Shown here in pieces: positions 45,523-54,192 of a DNA stretch of 64,000 nucleotides. The stretch lies in NCBI GenBank assembly GCA_045636125.1, contig JAZTWX010000017.1:92830-156829 (forward strand). The letters run 5' to 3'. Every line of letters begins with the position of its first letter. Position 1 is the stretch's first letter. Source of the stretch: HGM04593 sp045636125. GTDB taxonomy: Bacteria > Bacteroidota > Bacteroidia > Bacteroidales > Bacteroidaceae. The notes below the pieces were generated by a model, which was not told where the DNA came from, searched no databases, and worked only from the letters and a program-made list of their open reading frames with translations. The position numbers and the translations under genes are program-made.

Positions 45523-46575
45523 TTATTTTTCTATGCTTGTTATGCCTCCCGTGGCTGTGTCGAAAAGCACTTTCGTGCTTGTGCCTTTGTTGAAGAGTGT
45601 CTTTGACAGCACCTCGACCACTCCGAACTGCGCAATTGGTATCTCCTTTTCGTAGTGTGTCTTGCCGGTGGCATATATTTTGAATTGTGCTTTCCCGGGG
45701 ATGTTGTAGCACACACCCTCTTTCTTTATCTCCTTCTTTTTTACCTCCTCGGTGGTGGGGAACTGTATGCTTTGCAGGTTGCGCAGGTCGTAGTAAACGG
45801 GGGCGCCTGCAAGGTTCTCTTTGTCGACAAGCCCCAGCTTGCGCGAGAAACGGAAAAGAATGGCTTTTGTGGTGTCACTCTCCTGTGTGGGGGTAAATTT
45901 CACCGTGCGGCTCACTCTTGTGGTGTCGGTCACTCCGGTGAACAGCTCCAAGAGGGCTTTCTCCTGCTTGCCAAGCTCGTTGAGCACAAGTTGCATCGAC
46001 ACGCCGTCCTTGGGCATATTGTCCGAATGTCCGCGGGTTATTGCCAGCTTGCTCTCTCTTATGGCATAAATCTCCTTTGCCACAAGTTCGGCCATCTTGG
46101 CTGTTGAGGTCGCCTGCAGAATCTCCTCGGTCATGTATTGTTTGGGGTCGGTGCGCTGGGCTTTCTTCTGCTCGGGCTGTTGCGCTTGCTCCTTTTCCCG
46201 GTGCGGGAGGTTGATGCTCTCAATTATTCCGTCGGGGGTGAGGCGCACGTTGCCTGCTGTGCTGCCGTTGAGCTTCACGGTGTACATTTTCTCTTTGTCG
46301 GGCTTGCCGCTGCTGCTTACGCTCACGCTCTTAAGCTCCCAGAATTTCTCCTCGGCCGATATTACGTTGCTCAGGCGCAGGTAACGGTCGGCGTAACGGT
46401 GGAACTCGCCCGGTCTGCGGGTAATGCACTCGGCCTCGACCGTTATTTCAATTGTGGTCTTGGGAAGATAATATGTAACCCCTTCGGCTGTTCCCGACAG
46501 GAATGTGCTCACGTTGGTCTGCGCTGCCAGCGGCAGGGCAATAAGCAGTAAAAGGGCAATAAAAATCTTTTTCAT
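45523..46575 (-). CDS. DUF4831 family exported protein
   Basis: A 350-residue protein with a signal peptide ending LPLAAQ. The start of the mature part (GTAEGVTYYLPKTTIEITVEA) and the YADRYLRLSNVI segment fit DUF4831, a Bacteroidetes family without known function. It is the first gene of the minus-strand run to capA. Upstream, TATCTTCG at 46658-46651 resembles a -7 box with one mismatch and lacks a -33 partner. Confidence 0.8.
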   Translation of the reverse strand: MKKIFIALLLLIALPLAAQTNVSTFLSGTAEGVTYYLPKTTIEITVEAECITRRPGEFHRYADRYLRLSNVISAEEKFWELKSVSVSSSGKPDKEKMYTVKLNGSTAGNVRLTPDGIIESINLPHREKEQAQQPEQKKAQRTDPKQYMTEEILQATSTAKMAELVAKEIYAIRESKLAITRGHSDNMPKDGVSMQLVLNELGKQEKALLELFTGVTDTTRVSRTVKFTPTQESDTTKAILFRFSRKLGLVDKENLAGAPVYYDLRNLQSIQFPTTEEVKKKEIKKEGVCYNIPGKAQFKIYATGKTHYEKEIPIAQFGVVEVLSKTLFNKGTSTKVLFDTATGGITSIEK

Positions 46576-46705
46576 AAATGAGTGGCATTTGCGGGCATTG
46601 CGTGCTTGACTCCTTTGCGGTGGCGGTGCACATTGCCTCTAATTTTGCCGCGAAGATAGTAAATTGTTTTTAATTACACCCTAATTTTCGCGTTTACTTG
46701 CGCGC

Positions 46706-46740
46706 GTGCGCGCTCTTTGCACGGTGCGCGCTCTTTTTTT
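46706..46740. repeat. GC-rich direct repeat in the DUF4831-hpt spacer
   Basis: The 13-mer gtgcgcgctcttt occurs at 46706-46718 and 46724-46736; the second copy runs into more T residues. Alternating GC with a T-tract could form a hairpin that blocks plus-strand transcription, but no plus-strand gene ends here. It stands out in an AT-rich spacer. Confidence 0.5.
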
Positions 46741-46785
46741 GTTATAAAATAGCAAGTTTTTTAATATTTTTTCAGAAGATTATAC

Positions 46786-46805
46786 TACTTTTGCCAATAC
46801 TTTTG
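46786..46805 (+). promoter_or_regulatory. Tandem -7 boxes for hpt-adk
   Basis: Two exact TAnnTTTG matches, both TACTTTTG, at 46786-46793 and 46798-46805, end 39 and 27 bases before the hpt ATG. Neither has a clear -33 partner. Confidence 0.4.
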
Positions 46806-46832
46806 ATTGAACTCGTTAAATAAACGACAATT

Positions 46833-47369
46833 ATGTCTAAAATAAAAATTCACGATAAGGAGTTTACACTCTCAATCCCACAGGAGGAGATATTGAACGA
46901 GGTAAAGCGCGTGGCAGCCGAAATTAACCGCGACTACGCAGGCAAGCGTCCTTTGTTGCTTGGTGTGCTCAACGGCAGTTTCATGTTCGTTGCCGACCTT
47001 ATGAAAAACCTCAACATAGAGTGTGAGATATCGTTTGTAAAGCTCTCGTCTTATCAGGGAACAACTACCACCGGCGCAATTCGCGAGGTGTTGGGCCTTG
47101 CCGAGTCCATTGCAGGCCGCGACATTATAATTGTCGAGGATATTGTTGATACCGGTCTCACAATGCAGCGTATGCTCGAGAGCATTGGAACACGTCAGCC
47201 CGCGTCGGTGCAGATAGCTTCGCTCTTCCTGAAGCCCGCCCGCTTGCAGGTGCCCATAGATGTAAAGTACAGTGCCTTTACTATCCCCGATAGATTCATA
47301 GTGGGTTACGGTCTCGACTACGATGGTCTTGGACGTAATTTGCCCGATGTTTATGATGTTGTAGAATAA
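46833..47369 (+). CDS. hpt: Hypoxanthine phosphoribosyltransferase
   Basis: A 178-residue purine-salvage enzyme converting hypoxanthine (and usually guanine) with PRPP to IMP/GMP. The PRPP-binding loop IIIVEDIVDTGLTM (about 98-111), the N-terminal LLGVLNGSFMFVADL and the flexible-loop region VKLSSYQGTTTTG identify it. Normal length. The adk ATG lies 10 bases beyond the stop. Confidence 0.96.
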   Translation: MSKIKIHDKEFTLSIPQEEILNEVKRVAAEINRDYAGKRPLLLGVLNGSFMFVADLMKNLNIECEISFVKLSSYQGTTTTGAIREVLGLAESIAGRDIIIVEDIVDTGLTMQRMLESIGTRQPASVQIASLFLKPARLQVPIDVKYSAFTIPDRFIVGYGLDYDGLGRNLPDVYDVVE

Positions 47370-47379
47370 ATTTTTGAAA

Positions 47380-47952
47380 ATGCTTAATATAGTTATTTTT
47401 GGCGCGCCCGGTTCAGGAAAGGGCACGCAGAGTGAAAGAATTGTGGAAAAATATGGGATAGACCACATTTCCACAGGTGATGTTCTCCGTGCCGAAATTA
47501 AGGCAGGTACCCAGTTGGGCGCTCAGGCAAAAAAACTCATAGATAACGGCCAGCTCGTTCCCGATGCGCTCATAGTTGATATGCTCGCATCGAAGCTCGA
47601 CTCGCTCACCGGCGGTAAGGGTGTTATTTTCGACGGTTTCCCCCGTACAATAGCACAGGCCGAGGCCCTCAAGGCTATGCTCGCCGAGCGTGGTCAGGAG
47701 GTTACGGCAATGATTGAGCTCGATGTCCCTGAAGAGGAACTTATGGACCGTCTCATCAAGAGAGGTGCCGCATCGGGCCGTGCCGACGACAACGAGGAGA
47801 CAATAAAGAAACGCCTTGTAGTGTACCGCGAGCAGACTGCTCCCTTGAAAGACTGGTACAAGAACGATGGCAAGCATTGCTATATAAACGGCCTCGGTGA
47901 TCTCGACCGTATTTCGGCCGACATTATGGCGGCCATCGATGCTCGCATCTGA
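47380..47952 (+). CDS. adk: Adenylate kinase
   Basis: A 190-residue enzyme balancing AMP, ADP and ATP. P-loop GAPGSGKGTQS (about 8-18), AMP-binding DHISTGDVLRAEI, FDGFPRTIAQAE, and a short LID (KRGAASGRADDNEETIKKR) without zinc cysteines, so this is the short, non-zinc form. The start is ATG 47380 rather than an in-frame TTG six bases earlier. Cotranscribed with hpt and closed by a good terminator. Confidence 0.96.
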   Translation: MLNIVIFGAPGSGKGTQSERIVEKYGIDHISTGDVLRAEIKAGTQLGAQAKKLIDNGQLVPDALIVDMLASKLDSLTGGKGVIFDGFPRTIAQAEALKAMLAERGQEVTAMIELDVPEEELMDRLIKRGAASGRADDNEETIKKRLVVYREQTAPLKDWYKNDGKHCYINGLGDLDRISADIMAAIDARI

Positions 47953-47966
47953 TTGCAATAATGGAC

Positions 47967-48002
47967 AAGGCGCGGCAATTCTTAACCGCGCCTTTCTTTT
48001 TT
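47967..48002 (+). terminator. Intrinsic terminator of hpt-adk
   Basis: Stem aaggcgcgg (47967-47975) with ccgcgcctt (47986-47994), 10-base loop, then a T-rich tract to 48002. It separates adk from obgE. Confidence 0.85.
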
Positions 48003-48060
48003 ATCACCCAAAAAGCCCGCTCGCTTGTTTATTGTGCAGCAGGCTAAAAACAGAGAGAAT

Positions 48061-49218
48061 ATGGCAGAATCGAACTTTATAGATTATGTGAAAATTATAT
48101 GCCGTTCGGGCAGGGGTGGCCGTGGTATGGCCCATTTGCACAGGGCAAAATATATCCCCAACGGCGGCCCCGACGGTGGCGACGGCGGCAAGGGTGGCGA
48201 CATTATTCTGCGCGGTAACCGCAACTATTGGACACTGTTGCACCTCAAGTACCAGCGTCACGTTTTTGCCGGCAATGGCCAGAATGGCGGTATAAACAAA
48301 AGTACCGGTGCCGACGGCGAGAGCAAGATAATAGATGTTCCCTGCGGTACGGTGGCCTACAATGCCGAAACAGGCGAGTTCCTTTGCGATGTAATGGAGG
48401 ACGGCCAGCTTGTGACACTGCTCAAAGGCGGCCGCGGCGGCTTGGGCAACGTGCATTTTGCAACAGCCACACGCCAGGCTCCCCGCTTTGCACAGCCCGG
48501 TGAGCCTATGAGGGAGATGACCGTAACACTGGAGCTCAAGCTCCTTGCCGATGTAGGTCTTGTTGGTTTTCCCAATGCCGGAAAATCGACTCTTCTTTCT
48601 ACAGTCTCGGCAGCAAGGCCCAAAATTGCCAATTACCCCTTTACCACGCTCGAGCCCAACCTGGGAATTGTATCGTACCGCGATAATAAGTCGTTCGTAA
48701 TGGCCGATATTCCCGGAATTATAGAGGGTGCGAGCCAGGGACGCGGCCTTGGCTTGCGTTTCTTGCGCCACATTGAGCGCAACTCTTTGTTGCTCTTTAT
48801 GGTACCCGCAGATACCGACGATATAAAGAAGGAGTACGATGTCTTGCTTAACGAGCTTGCAACCTTCAACCCCGAAATGCTCGACAAACAGCGCGTGCTT
48901 GCTATTACAAAGTGCGACCTCATAGACGACGAGCTTAAAGAGATGCTCACTCCCTCACTTCCCGAGGGTGTTCCATGCGTCTTCATCTCATCGGCTACGG
49001 GTGATGGTATACAGCAGTTGGAAGATGTGCTGTGGGAGGCTCTCAATAGCGAGGAAAACCGTATGGCGGCAGTGAAACGCGACGAGCTTGTTCACCGCGA
49101 CTACGATGCCCGTATGCTTGCATCCGATTTTGCCGACTGGGAAAGTGACTACGACGATGCCGATGCGGCCGACGACGATGATTACAACTACGAGGAATTC
49201 GATTTCGACGAGGAGTAA
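48061..49218 (+). CDS. obgE: Obg family GTPase
   Basis: A 385-residue GTPase involved in large-subunit ribosome assembly and stress signalling. The glycine-rich Obg domain fills the first 158 residues (NGGPDGGDGGKGGDIILRG). The G domain follows: Walker A GFPNAGKST (about 168-176), switch region NYPFTTLEPNLG, DIPGIIEGASQGRGLG, and TKCDLID. The C-terminus is an acidic tail of about 30 residues (DYDDADAADDDDYNYEEFD). The start is ATG 48061 (MAESNFIDYVK); an upstream in-frame start overlaps the adk terminator zone. No consensus promoter was found in the 58 bases after the terminator. Confidence 0.96.
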   Translation: MAESNFIDYVKIICRSGRGGRGMAHLHRAKYIPNGGPDGGDGGKGGDIILRGNRNYWTLLHLKYQRHVFAGNGQNGGINKSTGADGESKIIDVPCGTVAYNAETGEFLCDVMEDGQLVTLLKGGRGGLGNVHFATATRQAPRFAQPGEPMREMTVTLELKLLADVGLVGFPNAGKSTLLSTVSAARPKIANYPFTTLEPNLGIVSYRDNKSFVMADIPGIIEGASQGRGLGLRFLRHIERNSLLLFMVPADTDDIKKEYDVLLNELATFNPEMLDKQRVLAITKCDLIDDELKEMLTPSLPEGVPCVFISSATGDGIQQLEDVLWEALNSEENRMAAVKRDELVHRDYDARMLASDFADWESDYDDADAADDDDYNYEEFDFDEE

Positions 49219-49228
49219 AAGTCAAATA

Positions 49229-49273
49229 AACAGAAAGAGAGGTGCTCAAATTTTAAGCACCTCTCTTTCTGTT
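49229..49273. terminator. Bidirectional palindromic terminator between obgE and sulfatase gene
   Basis: Perfect 18-bp arms (49229-49246 and 49256-49273, gagaggtgct core) with a 9-base loop, between convergent stops at 49218 and 49290. Confidence 0.8.
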
Positions 49274-49289
49274 ATGTAATTGTCTTTTT

Positions 49290-50807
49290 TCAACGTTTTG
49301 CGGGCAATGTTACGTTGAACATAGAACTGTTTGTGTGCTCGCGGTGAATAACATCTACCATCTGCTTTACAATGTCGGGGTATTGCGCTGCAATGTCGTT
49401 GTCCTCGTGAACATCGGTTGCAAGGTCGTAAAGCGAGCAGTTGCCGTTCTTTACAACGAGCTTCCAGTCTTTCATTCTCAAACCCATCATATTTGTCTCG
49501 TGGAATTCCCAGTAGAGGAATTCGTGCTTCTCCTGGCCCTCCTGGCCCAAAAGTGTCTTTGCAAAAGATATTCCGTCGAAATAGTCGTTCTCAATATCTT
49601 TGCTACTGTATCTCTTTTCATAATCCTCAACTCCTATAATCTCGCAAAGGGTGGGCATTACATCGTAGAATGCAAGCTGGTGGTCGTTAACGCTGCCTGC
49701 TGCCACTTTGCCGGGCCAGCGTACAATGTAGGGCACGCGTATGCCGCCTTCGAGGGTAGAACGTTTGGTGCCGCGCAGCTTGCCGTCGTGGTTGAAGAAA
49801 GCGGGGTTGGCGCCACCTTCCTCGTGGGGGCCGTTGTCGCTGGTGAATACAACAATGGTGTTCTCGTCGAAACCTTTCTCCTTGAGCAGGGCGAAGATTT
49901 CACCAACGTATGCGTCGAGGCGGGTAATCATTCCTGCAAATTGTGCGTGGGCGCAGTCGGTGGGGTTGTAGCGCGAGCCGGCGTCGCCTCCATAGCTCTT
50001 TTCTACGCAGAAGCTGTTCTTATAGGCTTGCAGGATGGAGTCGTTGGGCTGGTAGAGCTCGGCGTGGGGCAGTGTGTATGTGAAGATGCCGAAGAAGGGT
50101 GTGTCGGCTGTCTGCTTGCCGATCCACTCCATTGCTTTGCGGTGTATTATGTCGGCCGAGTAGTCGCGGCGGTTCTTGTAGTCCTCGCCGTGCATTGCGT
50201 AGTTTATGTTGTTATGCAATATGTCGCGTGTTACCTCGGTGTCGCCGTCGGCTTTGCTGTATTTGTTTAGGAAGTTGGGGTAATAGAGGTGGGCCTGGAA
50301 CTGGCACATAAAGCCGTAATATTCGTCGATGCCGCGTTTGTCGGGGGTGCAGGTGGAGCCTTCGTAGCCGCCCGCCCACTTGCCGAACATACCGGTGTTG
50401 TAGCCGTTGTCCTTCATAATCTCGGGCAGTATGATGTGGTTGCTGTCATAGGGCTCCTGGCCTGTCTGTACAGGGTCGGTGTTGTTGCCATACTTCATTG
50501 AGCCTATGCGGTACTCTTTGTTGCCGCGCACTTTGGTGTGGCCGGTGTGCTGGCCTGTCATAAGTGAAGCTCGTGAGGGTGCGCTCACCGGGCTGCCTGC
50601 GTAGGCGTCGGTGAAGAGCATTCCCTCGCTGGCCATTTTGTCGAGATTGGGGGTGCTTATGTATTTCTGTCCATAGCAGCCGAGGTCGCCGTATCCCATA
50701 TCGTCGCACATTATGTAGATGATGTTGGGCTTCTGTGCCTCTTGGGCTTGTGTTGCGGTTGTTGCAAGGAGGCTGCAACCGAGCAGCATTAGTTTCTCTT
50801 TCTTCAT
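49290..50807 (-). CDS. Sulfatase (arylsulfatase family S1, Ser-type)
   Basis: A 505-residue exported sulfatase with a signal peptide ending TQAQ. Metal-binding Asp35-Asp36 lie in IMCDDMGYGDLG. The formylglycine motif S-x-P-x-R is Ser75-Ala-Pro-Ser-Arg79, so activation needs an anaerobic sulfatase-maturing radical SAM enzyme encoded elsewhere. FTSDNGPHEEGG and KLRGTKRSTLEGGIRVP complete the site. Substrates of such enzymes in gut Bacteroidetes are sulfated mucin or glycosaminoglycan sugars; the exact one is unknown. It lies 67 bases after the GEVED protein gene, with no promoter box between, so cotranscription is likely. Confidence 0.92.
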   Translation of the reverse strand: MKKEKLMLLGCSLLATTATQAQEAQKPNIIYIMCDDMGYGDLGCYGQKYISTPNLDKMASEGMLFTDAYAGSPVSAPSRASLMTGQHTGHTKVRGNKEYRIGSMKYGNNTDPVQTGQEPYDSNHIILPEIMKDNGYNTGMFGKWAGGYEGSTCTPDKRGIDEYYGFMCQFQAHLYYPNFLNKYSKADGDTEVTRDILHNNINYAMHGEDYKNRRDYSADIIHRKAMEWIGKQTADTPFFGIFTYTLPHAELYQPNDSILQAYKNSFCVEKSYGGDAGSRYNPTDCAHAQFAGMITRLDAYVGEIFALLKEKGFDENTIVVFTSDNGPHEEGGANPAFFNHDGKLRGTKRSTLEGGIRVPYIVRWPGKVAAGSVNDHQLAFYDVMPTLCEIIGVEDYEKRYSSKDIENDYFDGISFAKTLLGQEGQEKHEFLYWEFHETNMMGLRMKDWKLVVKNGNCSLYDLATDVHEDNDIAAQYPDIVKQMVDVIHREHTNSSMFNVTLPAKR

Positions 50808-50874
50808 AATTCTATTGTTTTTGCCTTGTGTGGCTTTTTTTTGTTATGGTGGTTGAATGTCTGTTCTTGCAGGG

Positions 50875-53262
50875 TTACTCTTTTACGAATTTGAAATTCT
50901 TTTCGCCCACCGCGCTGCGTACCTTTATTATATATATACCGTTGGGTGTGCTGTCAATGGATAGCGTGTTGCCGCGTGCTTTGCCTACAAGAGTTGCGTT
51001 TGTGTTGTATAGTGCAATGCTCTCTATCTTTTCGCTGCTGTCTGCTGTTATGCAGCCGTTGCGGTGGGTTATTGTTATGTCGGCCTGCAGTGTGGTGGCG
51101 GCAATGCTTGTTGTGGGGCTGTCGCCGCCGTCGGGGTCGGGGGTGAAGAATGCGGTGAGCGCGAGGTCGTGCTGCACGGTGAAGGTGTAGCTGGCCTCGG
51201 TGGATACTATTGTGTTGCCGTTCTTCCAGCAGATGAAGCTGTTGTTGCCGCCTGGTGTTGCGGTGGCGGTGAGCTCGGTTCCTGTGGAATACTCGCAGTT
51301 GTTCTGCGATAGGGTGGCGCTGCCGCGGCGTGCGGAGTTTGTGGTGGCGGTTATGTGGCGGGTTGCTCTTGCTGCTGTGGTGGTGATTATAAAGTCGTAT
51401 GCGTACCCGTATACATCGTCGTCGGCAAGGTCGAGACCGTTGCTGTTTACTCTCACGCGCATACGCGTCTCGCCCGGTGTTGCCCACTGCGGAACGGTTG
51501 TTGTGCCGCTGGCTGTTGTGCCGTTGAGAGTAAGGGGACAAGTGGTGTCGAAAATACCGTCGGCGTTCCAGTCGAAATGTACTGTCGCGCTAGTGTTGCT
51601 GTCGGTGGCAGCGAGGGTGGCCTCAATTGTAATATCCTCGCCTGCGGCAACAGTGCCTTTGTCGAGCGAGTAGAGCAGGTGCCATTTTGCGGGCTTGCTT
51701 GTGGCCTCGTATGTGAGCGCCTCAAGAACGCCCTCGCCTGTGAGTGTTATTCTTTGTGCGTAGTTGTTGGTTGCTGAGCCGCAGGGGTTGTAGTATATCT
51801 GCTTCCCCTGTGCGTAGGCATTGTGTTGGGGTGTCAGTGTAAAGATGCTGTCGCCGCCAATCTTGAGCGTGGCTCCGTTTGTCTTGCTCTTGAATATATA
51901 TGCGCCTTTTTCATTGCCGGCAGGCGTTGTCTGCCAGCGGGTATTAGCCTCGGCTTCTGCTATTATGGCGCCGTTGCTGTCTGCGCCAATGGTTGTTGTT
52001 ATGTATTTTGCCGATGCAATGTAGTATCCCTCCTGGTTGCTTTCGCCCACGAGGTACCAGCCTTGGTTGTTGTCGCTCGAGTTCTTTTCTCGTAGTTTTA
52101 TTTCACCCTCCTCAATGGTAATGTTCTTGTTGCTTGTGCCCACGTTGTAGATGGCATCGATGCTGCCTATTGAGCTGCTGGGTATAAAGTGGCGCACCTC
52201 GTAGAGGTCTTCGGTGCGGGTGAGTGTCCAGTAGGAACCCGTGCGGCTTGCCCCGGCCTGCCAAGTGATTACGTAGTCCGACGCGCCGTCCTTGTTGAGT
52301 GCGCGCGGGCCGCTCTCTTCGTTGCTGTAGTTGCTGCAGTCGGTCGACGAAAAGTAGTGGCAACCCTGAATCGTGCTGTTTGTCGATGCTGTTGCGGCGA
52401 CGTAATATTCAACGGGCGTGGCGCTTGTTGTTATGCGCGACTGCGACGATGGCTGTTTGTTGCAACTGCCGATGTAGTTGCCCGTTGCGGTGTTCTTTAT
52501 GTAGTAGCAGTTCTCTTTTCCTGTGGGTATGAACTGCCAGAAAAGGGGCTCGCTTATGCTGTACTCTGTTATTTTCAGTGATTGGTCGGCTGTTTCGGTG
52601 ATGTAGCTGCTGCCTTTCTGCCAGCTTATCTTGTAAATGATCTCCTCGGCCTCGCGGGTGGCGAGCTCTATTTCGGAAAAACCAATGAAGCAGCCGCTGT
52701 TGGTGGTGCCGGCTGTTATTGTGAATTCAATGGTGGTGCTACCGGTTGTGGCGGTTGTGGTGCTTGCACTCTCAATGCTCCACGTTTTGTGCACGTTGCC
52801 GCTTGTGCCCACTCCCGCTGCAATGTCGATGTTGTTGAGTGAACCGAACGCTTTGTTTTCTGCTTTTGCTGCAATGCTGAATTGTCGTGCAACGCCGTCG
52901 GCGTTCTCCTGGTAGTTGCTCTGCCCGTTGAGTGCGTGTATGTCGGCGTTTATAGTGTTAAACGAAAAGCCCGCAGGTAGCCCGTTGATTGTGAGCGAAA
53001 GGGTTATTGTGGGCTTTGTGTTGCCGTTTACGTTGGGGCAGATTATTGCGCTTGTGACAGCGCCCGCAGTAGCTTTGAAGGCGTGTGACGACTGCACTGT
53101 GGCTGTTGCCCCCTCGATAGTGGTGCCGTCGGCAGTGGATATTATTGCCGTAACGCTGGCGGCGTCGGTGCCGCTTCTTTCGAATTTTATTTTAATGTTC
53201 TCGCCTGCGGCCTGCAGTGTGAGGCTCAAAAGCGCAAGCATAAAAACAATGTGCCTTTTCAT
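50875..53262 (-). CDS. Secreted GEVED-domain protein with T9SS-like C-terminal sorting domain
   Basis: A 795-residue exported protein with a signal peptide ending LTLQAAG. The N-terminal 200 residues are Ser/Thr-rich beta-like sequence. Two segments (about 210-330 and 390-480) have ricin-like or beta-trefoil flavour (FWQFIPTGKENCYYIKNT, NQEGYYIASAKYI), a weak resemblance. A GEVED domain is clear near 545-640 (VHFDWNADGIFDTTCPL, ATPGETRMRVRV). A bacterial repeat (YSTGTELTATATPGG) precedes a terminal 60-residue T9SS-type sorting domain ending FKFVKE. No catalytic residues were recognised; binding or adhesion is likely. It is upstream of, and probably cotranscribed with, the sulfatase gene. Confidence 0.75.
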   Translation of the reverse strand: MKRHIVFMLALLSLTLQAAGENIKIKFERSGTDAASVTAIISTADGTTIEGATATVQSSHAFKATAGAVTSAIICPNVNGNTKPTITLSLTINGLPAGFSFNTINADIHALNGQSNYQENADGVARQFSIAAKAENKAFGSLNNIDIAAGVGTSGNVHKTWSIESASTTTATTGSTTIEFTITAGTTNSGCFIGFSEIELATREAEEIIYKISWQKGSSYITETADQSLKITEYSISEPLFWQFIPTGKENCYYIKNTATGNYIGSCNKQPSSQSRITTSATPVEYYVAATASTNSTIQGCHYFSSTDCSNYSNEESGPRALNKDGASDYVITWQAGASRTGSYWTLTRTEDLYEVRHFIPSSSIGSIDAIYNVGTSNKNITIEEGEIKLREKNSSDNNQGWYLVGESNQEGYYIASAKYITTTIGADSNGAIIAEAEANTRWQTTPAGNEKGAYIFKSKTNGATLKIGGDSIFTLTPQHNAYAQGKQIYYNPCGSATNNYAQRITLTGEGVLEALTYEATSKPAKWHLLYSLDKGTVAAGEDITIEATLAATDSNTSATVHFDWNADGIFDTTCPLTLNGTTASGTTTVPQWATPGETRMRVRVNSNGLDLADDDVYGYAYDFIITTTAARATRHITATTNSARRGSATLSQNNCEYSTGTELTATATPGGNNSFICWKNGNTIVSTEASYTFTVQHDLALTAFFTPDPDGGDSPTTSIAATTLQADITITHRNGCITADSSEKIESIALYNTNATLVGKARGNTLSIDSTPNGIYIIKVRSAVGEKNFKFVKE

Positions 53263-53303
53263 TTTGTTTACCTTATTAATTATATATAGGCTTTGTCCGG
53301 TTG

Positions 53304-53334
53304 CAAATATATCTCTTTTATTACTTTTTCCTAA
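53304..53334 (-). promoter_or_regulatory. Promoter for the GEVED/sulfatase genes
   Basis: Minus strand TATATTTG (53311-53304) is an exact -7 box. TTAG (53334-53331), 19 bases upstream, is a one-mismatch -33 box. The leader is about 35 nt. Confidence 0.45.
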
Positions 53335-53538
53335 TAAAAAAAAACTGATTTTTTGCCTTCTCTCAATCGTTGTCGTACGTTGTGTTTACAGCATTTTTGG
53401 CCTGTTTTTGTTGCCTCTGCCGTCTCGCGTTTGTTTTTACGTAGTTAAACAAAGTTAATAAAGCGTAAAAAGTGTGTATTTTGCCCTGCTTGCTGTGAAA
53501 AAACTCTCCCGCTCCTTTTTTATTAAAAAAATAATTAG

Positions 53539-53546
53539 TACCTTTG
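53539..53546 (+). promoter_or_regulatory. -7 promoter box of the str/S10 cluster
   Basis: TACCTTTG matches the consensus exactly, 77 bases before the rpsL ATG. The -33 position holds only a T-run. Confidence 0.5.
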
Positions 53547-53623
53547 CAAACCAAAATGGACTACCGCGTCCGGTTGCTTGATAATATTTAAAAACAATAT
53601 ATAATAATTAAAACTTTAACAAA

Positions 53624-54004
53624 ATGCCTACAATTCAGCAATTAGTAAGAAAAGGCAGAGAGGTTATTGTGGAGAAAAGTAAATCGCCCGCTCTCGACAA
53701 CTGTCCCCAGCGTCGTGGCGTATGTGTGCGTGTTTACACCACTACTCCCAAAAAGCCTAACTCTGCGATGAGAAAGGTTGCCCGTGTACGTTTGACAAAC
53801 CAGAAAGAGGTTAACTCTTACATTCCCGGTGAAGGTCACAACTTGCAGGAGCACTCAATTGTTTTGGTACGCGGCGGTCGTGTAAAAGATCTTCCCGGTG
53901 TACGTTATCACATCGTTCGTGGTACTTTGGATACCGCAGGTGTTGCCAACCGCACACAGCGTCGTTCAAAATACGGTGCAAAACGTCCCAAAGCCAAAAA
54001 GTAA
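53624..54004 (+). CDS. rpsL: 30S ribosomal protein S12
   Basis: A 126-residue decoding-centre protein. TTTPKKPNSAMRKVARV and IPGEGHNLQEHSIVLVRGGR are the conserved loops near the A site; the lysines where streptomycin-resistance changes occur are the wild-type residues. First gene of the str cluster (rpsL-rpsG-fusA; no tuf follows). Confidence 0.98.
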   Translation: MPTIQQLVRKGREVIVEKSKSPALDNCPQRRGVCVRVYTTTPKKPNSAMRKVARVRLTNQKEVNSYIPGEGHNLQEHSIVLVRGGRVKDLPGVRYHIVRGTLDTAGVANRTQRRSKYGAKRPKAKK

Positions 54005-54192
54005 TTGAAACTTTCAAGCGGTAGCGGGCGGTTCCGGCTTGTAAAACACTTGGAACAAGGCTAAAACATTATTTTATAACCGTTTTTGGTTTGTTGGATA
54101 AAGTTATAAAGGTTGAGTAAATGCCTCGGTGGAGGCGTTGAAGAATTTGCAATAACGCAGCCCAAACAAAAACATAATTTTCGTAAGAGAAA
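54005..54192 (+). other. Long rpsL-rpsG intercistronic spacer, possible S7 control region
   Basis: 188 bases without a gene or a promoter match. A small hairpin (gcctc at 54123-54127, gaggc at 54132-54136) lies about 55 bases before rpsG. In E. coli, S7 represses its operon by binding the rpsL-rpsG spacer; whether this spacer does the same is inference. Confidence 0.35.

Larger units (their letters stand above)
53263..53623. other. Divergent spacer between GEVED gene and rpsL
   Basis: 361 bases, AT-rich. It holds a minus-strand promoter near 53304-53334 and a plus-strand -7 box at 53539-53546. A further minus-strand -7 match (53457-53450) has no -33 partner. The rpsL leader of about 70 nt shows no obvious structure beyond a small GGAC/GTCC pairing. 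No RNA gene recognised. Confidence 0.6.

Noticed and set aside
53450..53457. Minus-strand TAACTTTG as a promoter for the GEVED gene
   Set aside because: No -33 partner at 19-21 bases and a leader of nearly 190 nt; the box at 53304-53311 is better placed.
53363..53554. A 63-codon minus-strand frame upstream of rpsL
   Set aside because: AT-rich spacer sequence overlapping the rpsL -7 box, without domain or neighbour support.
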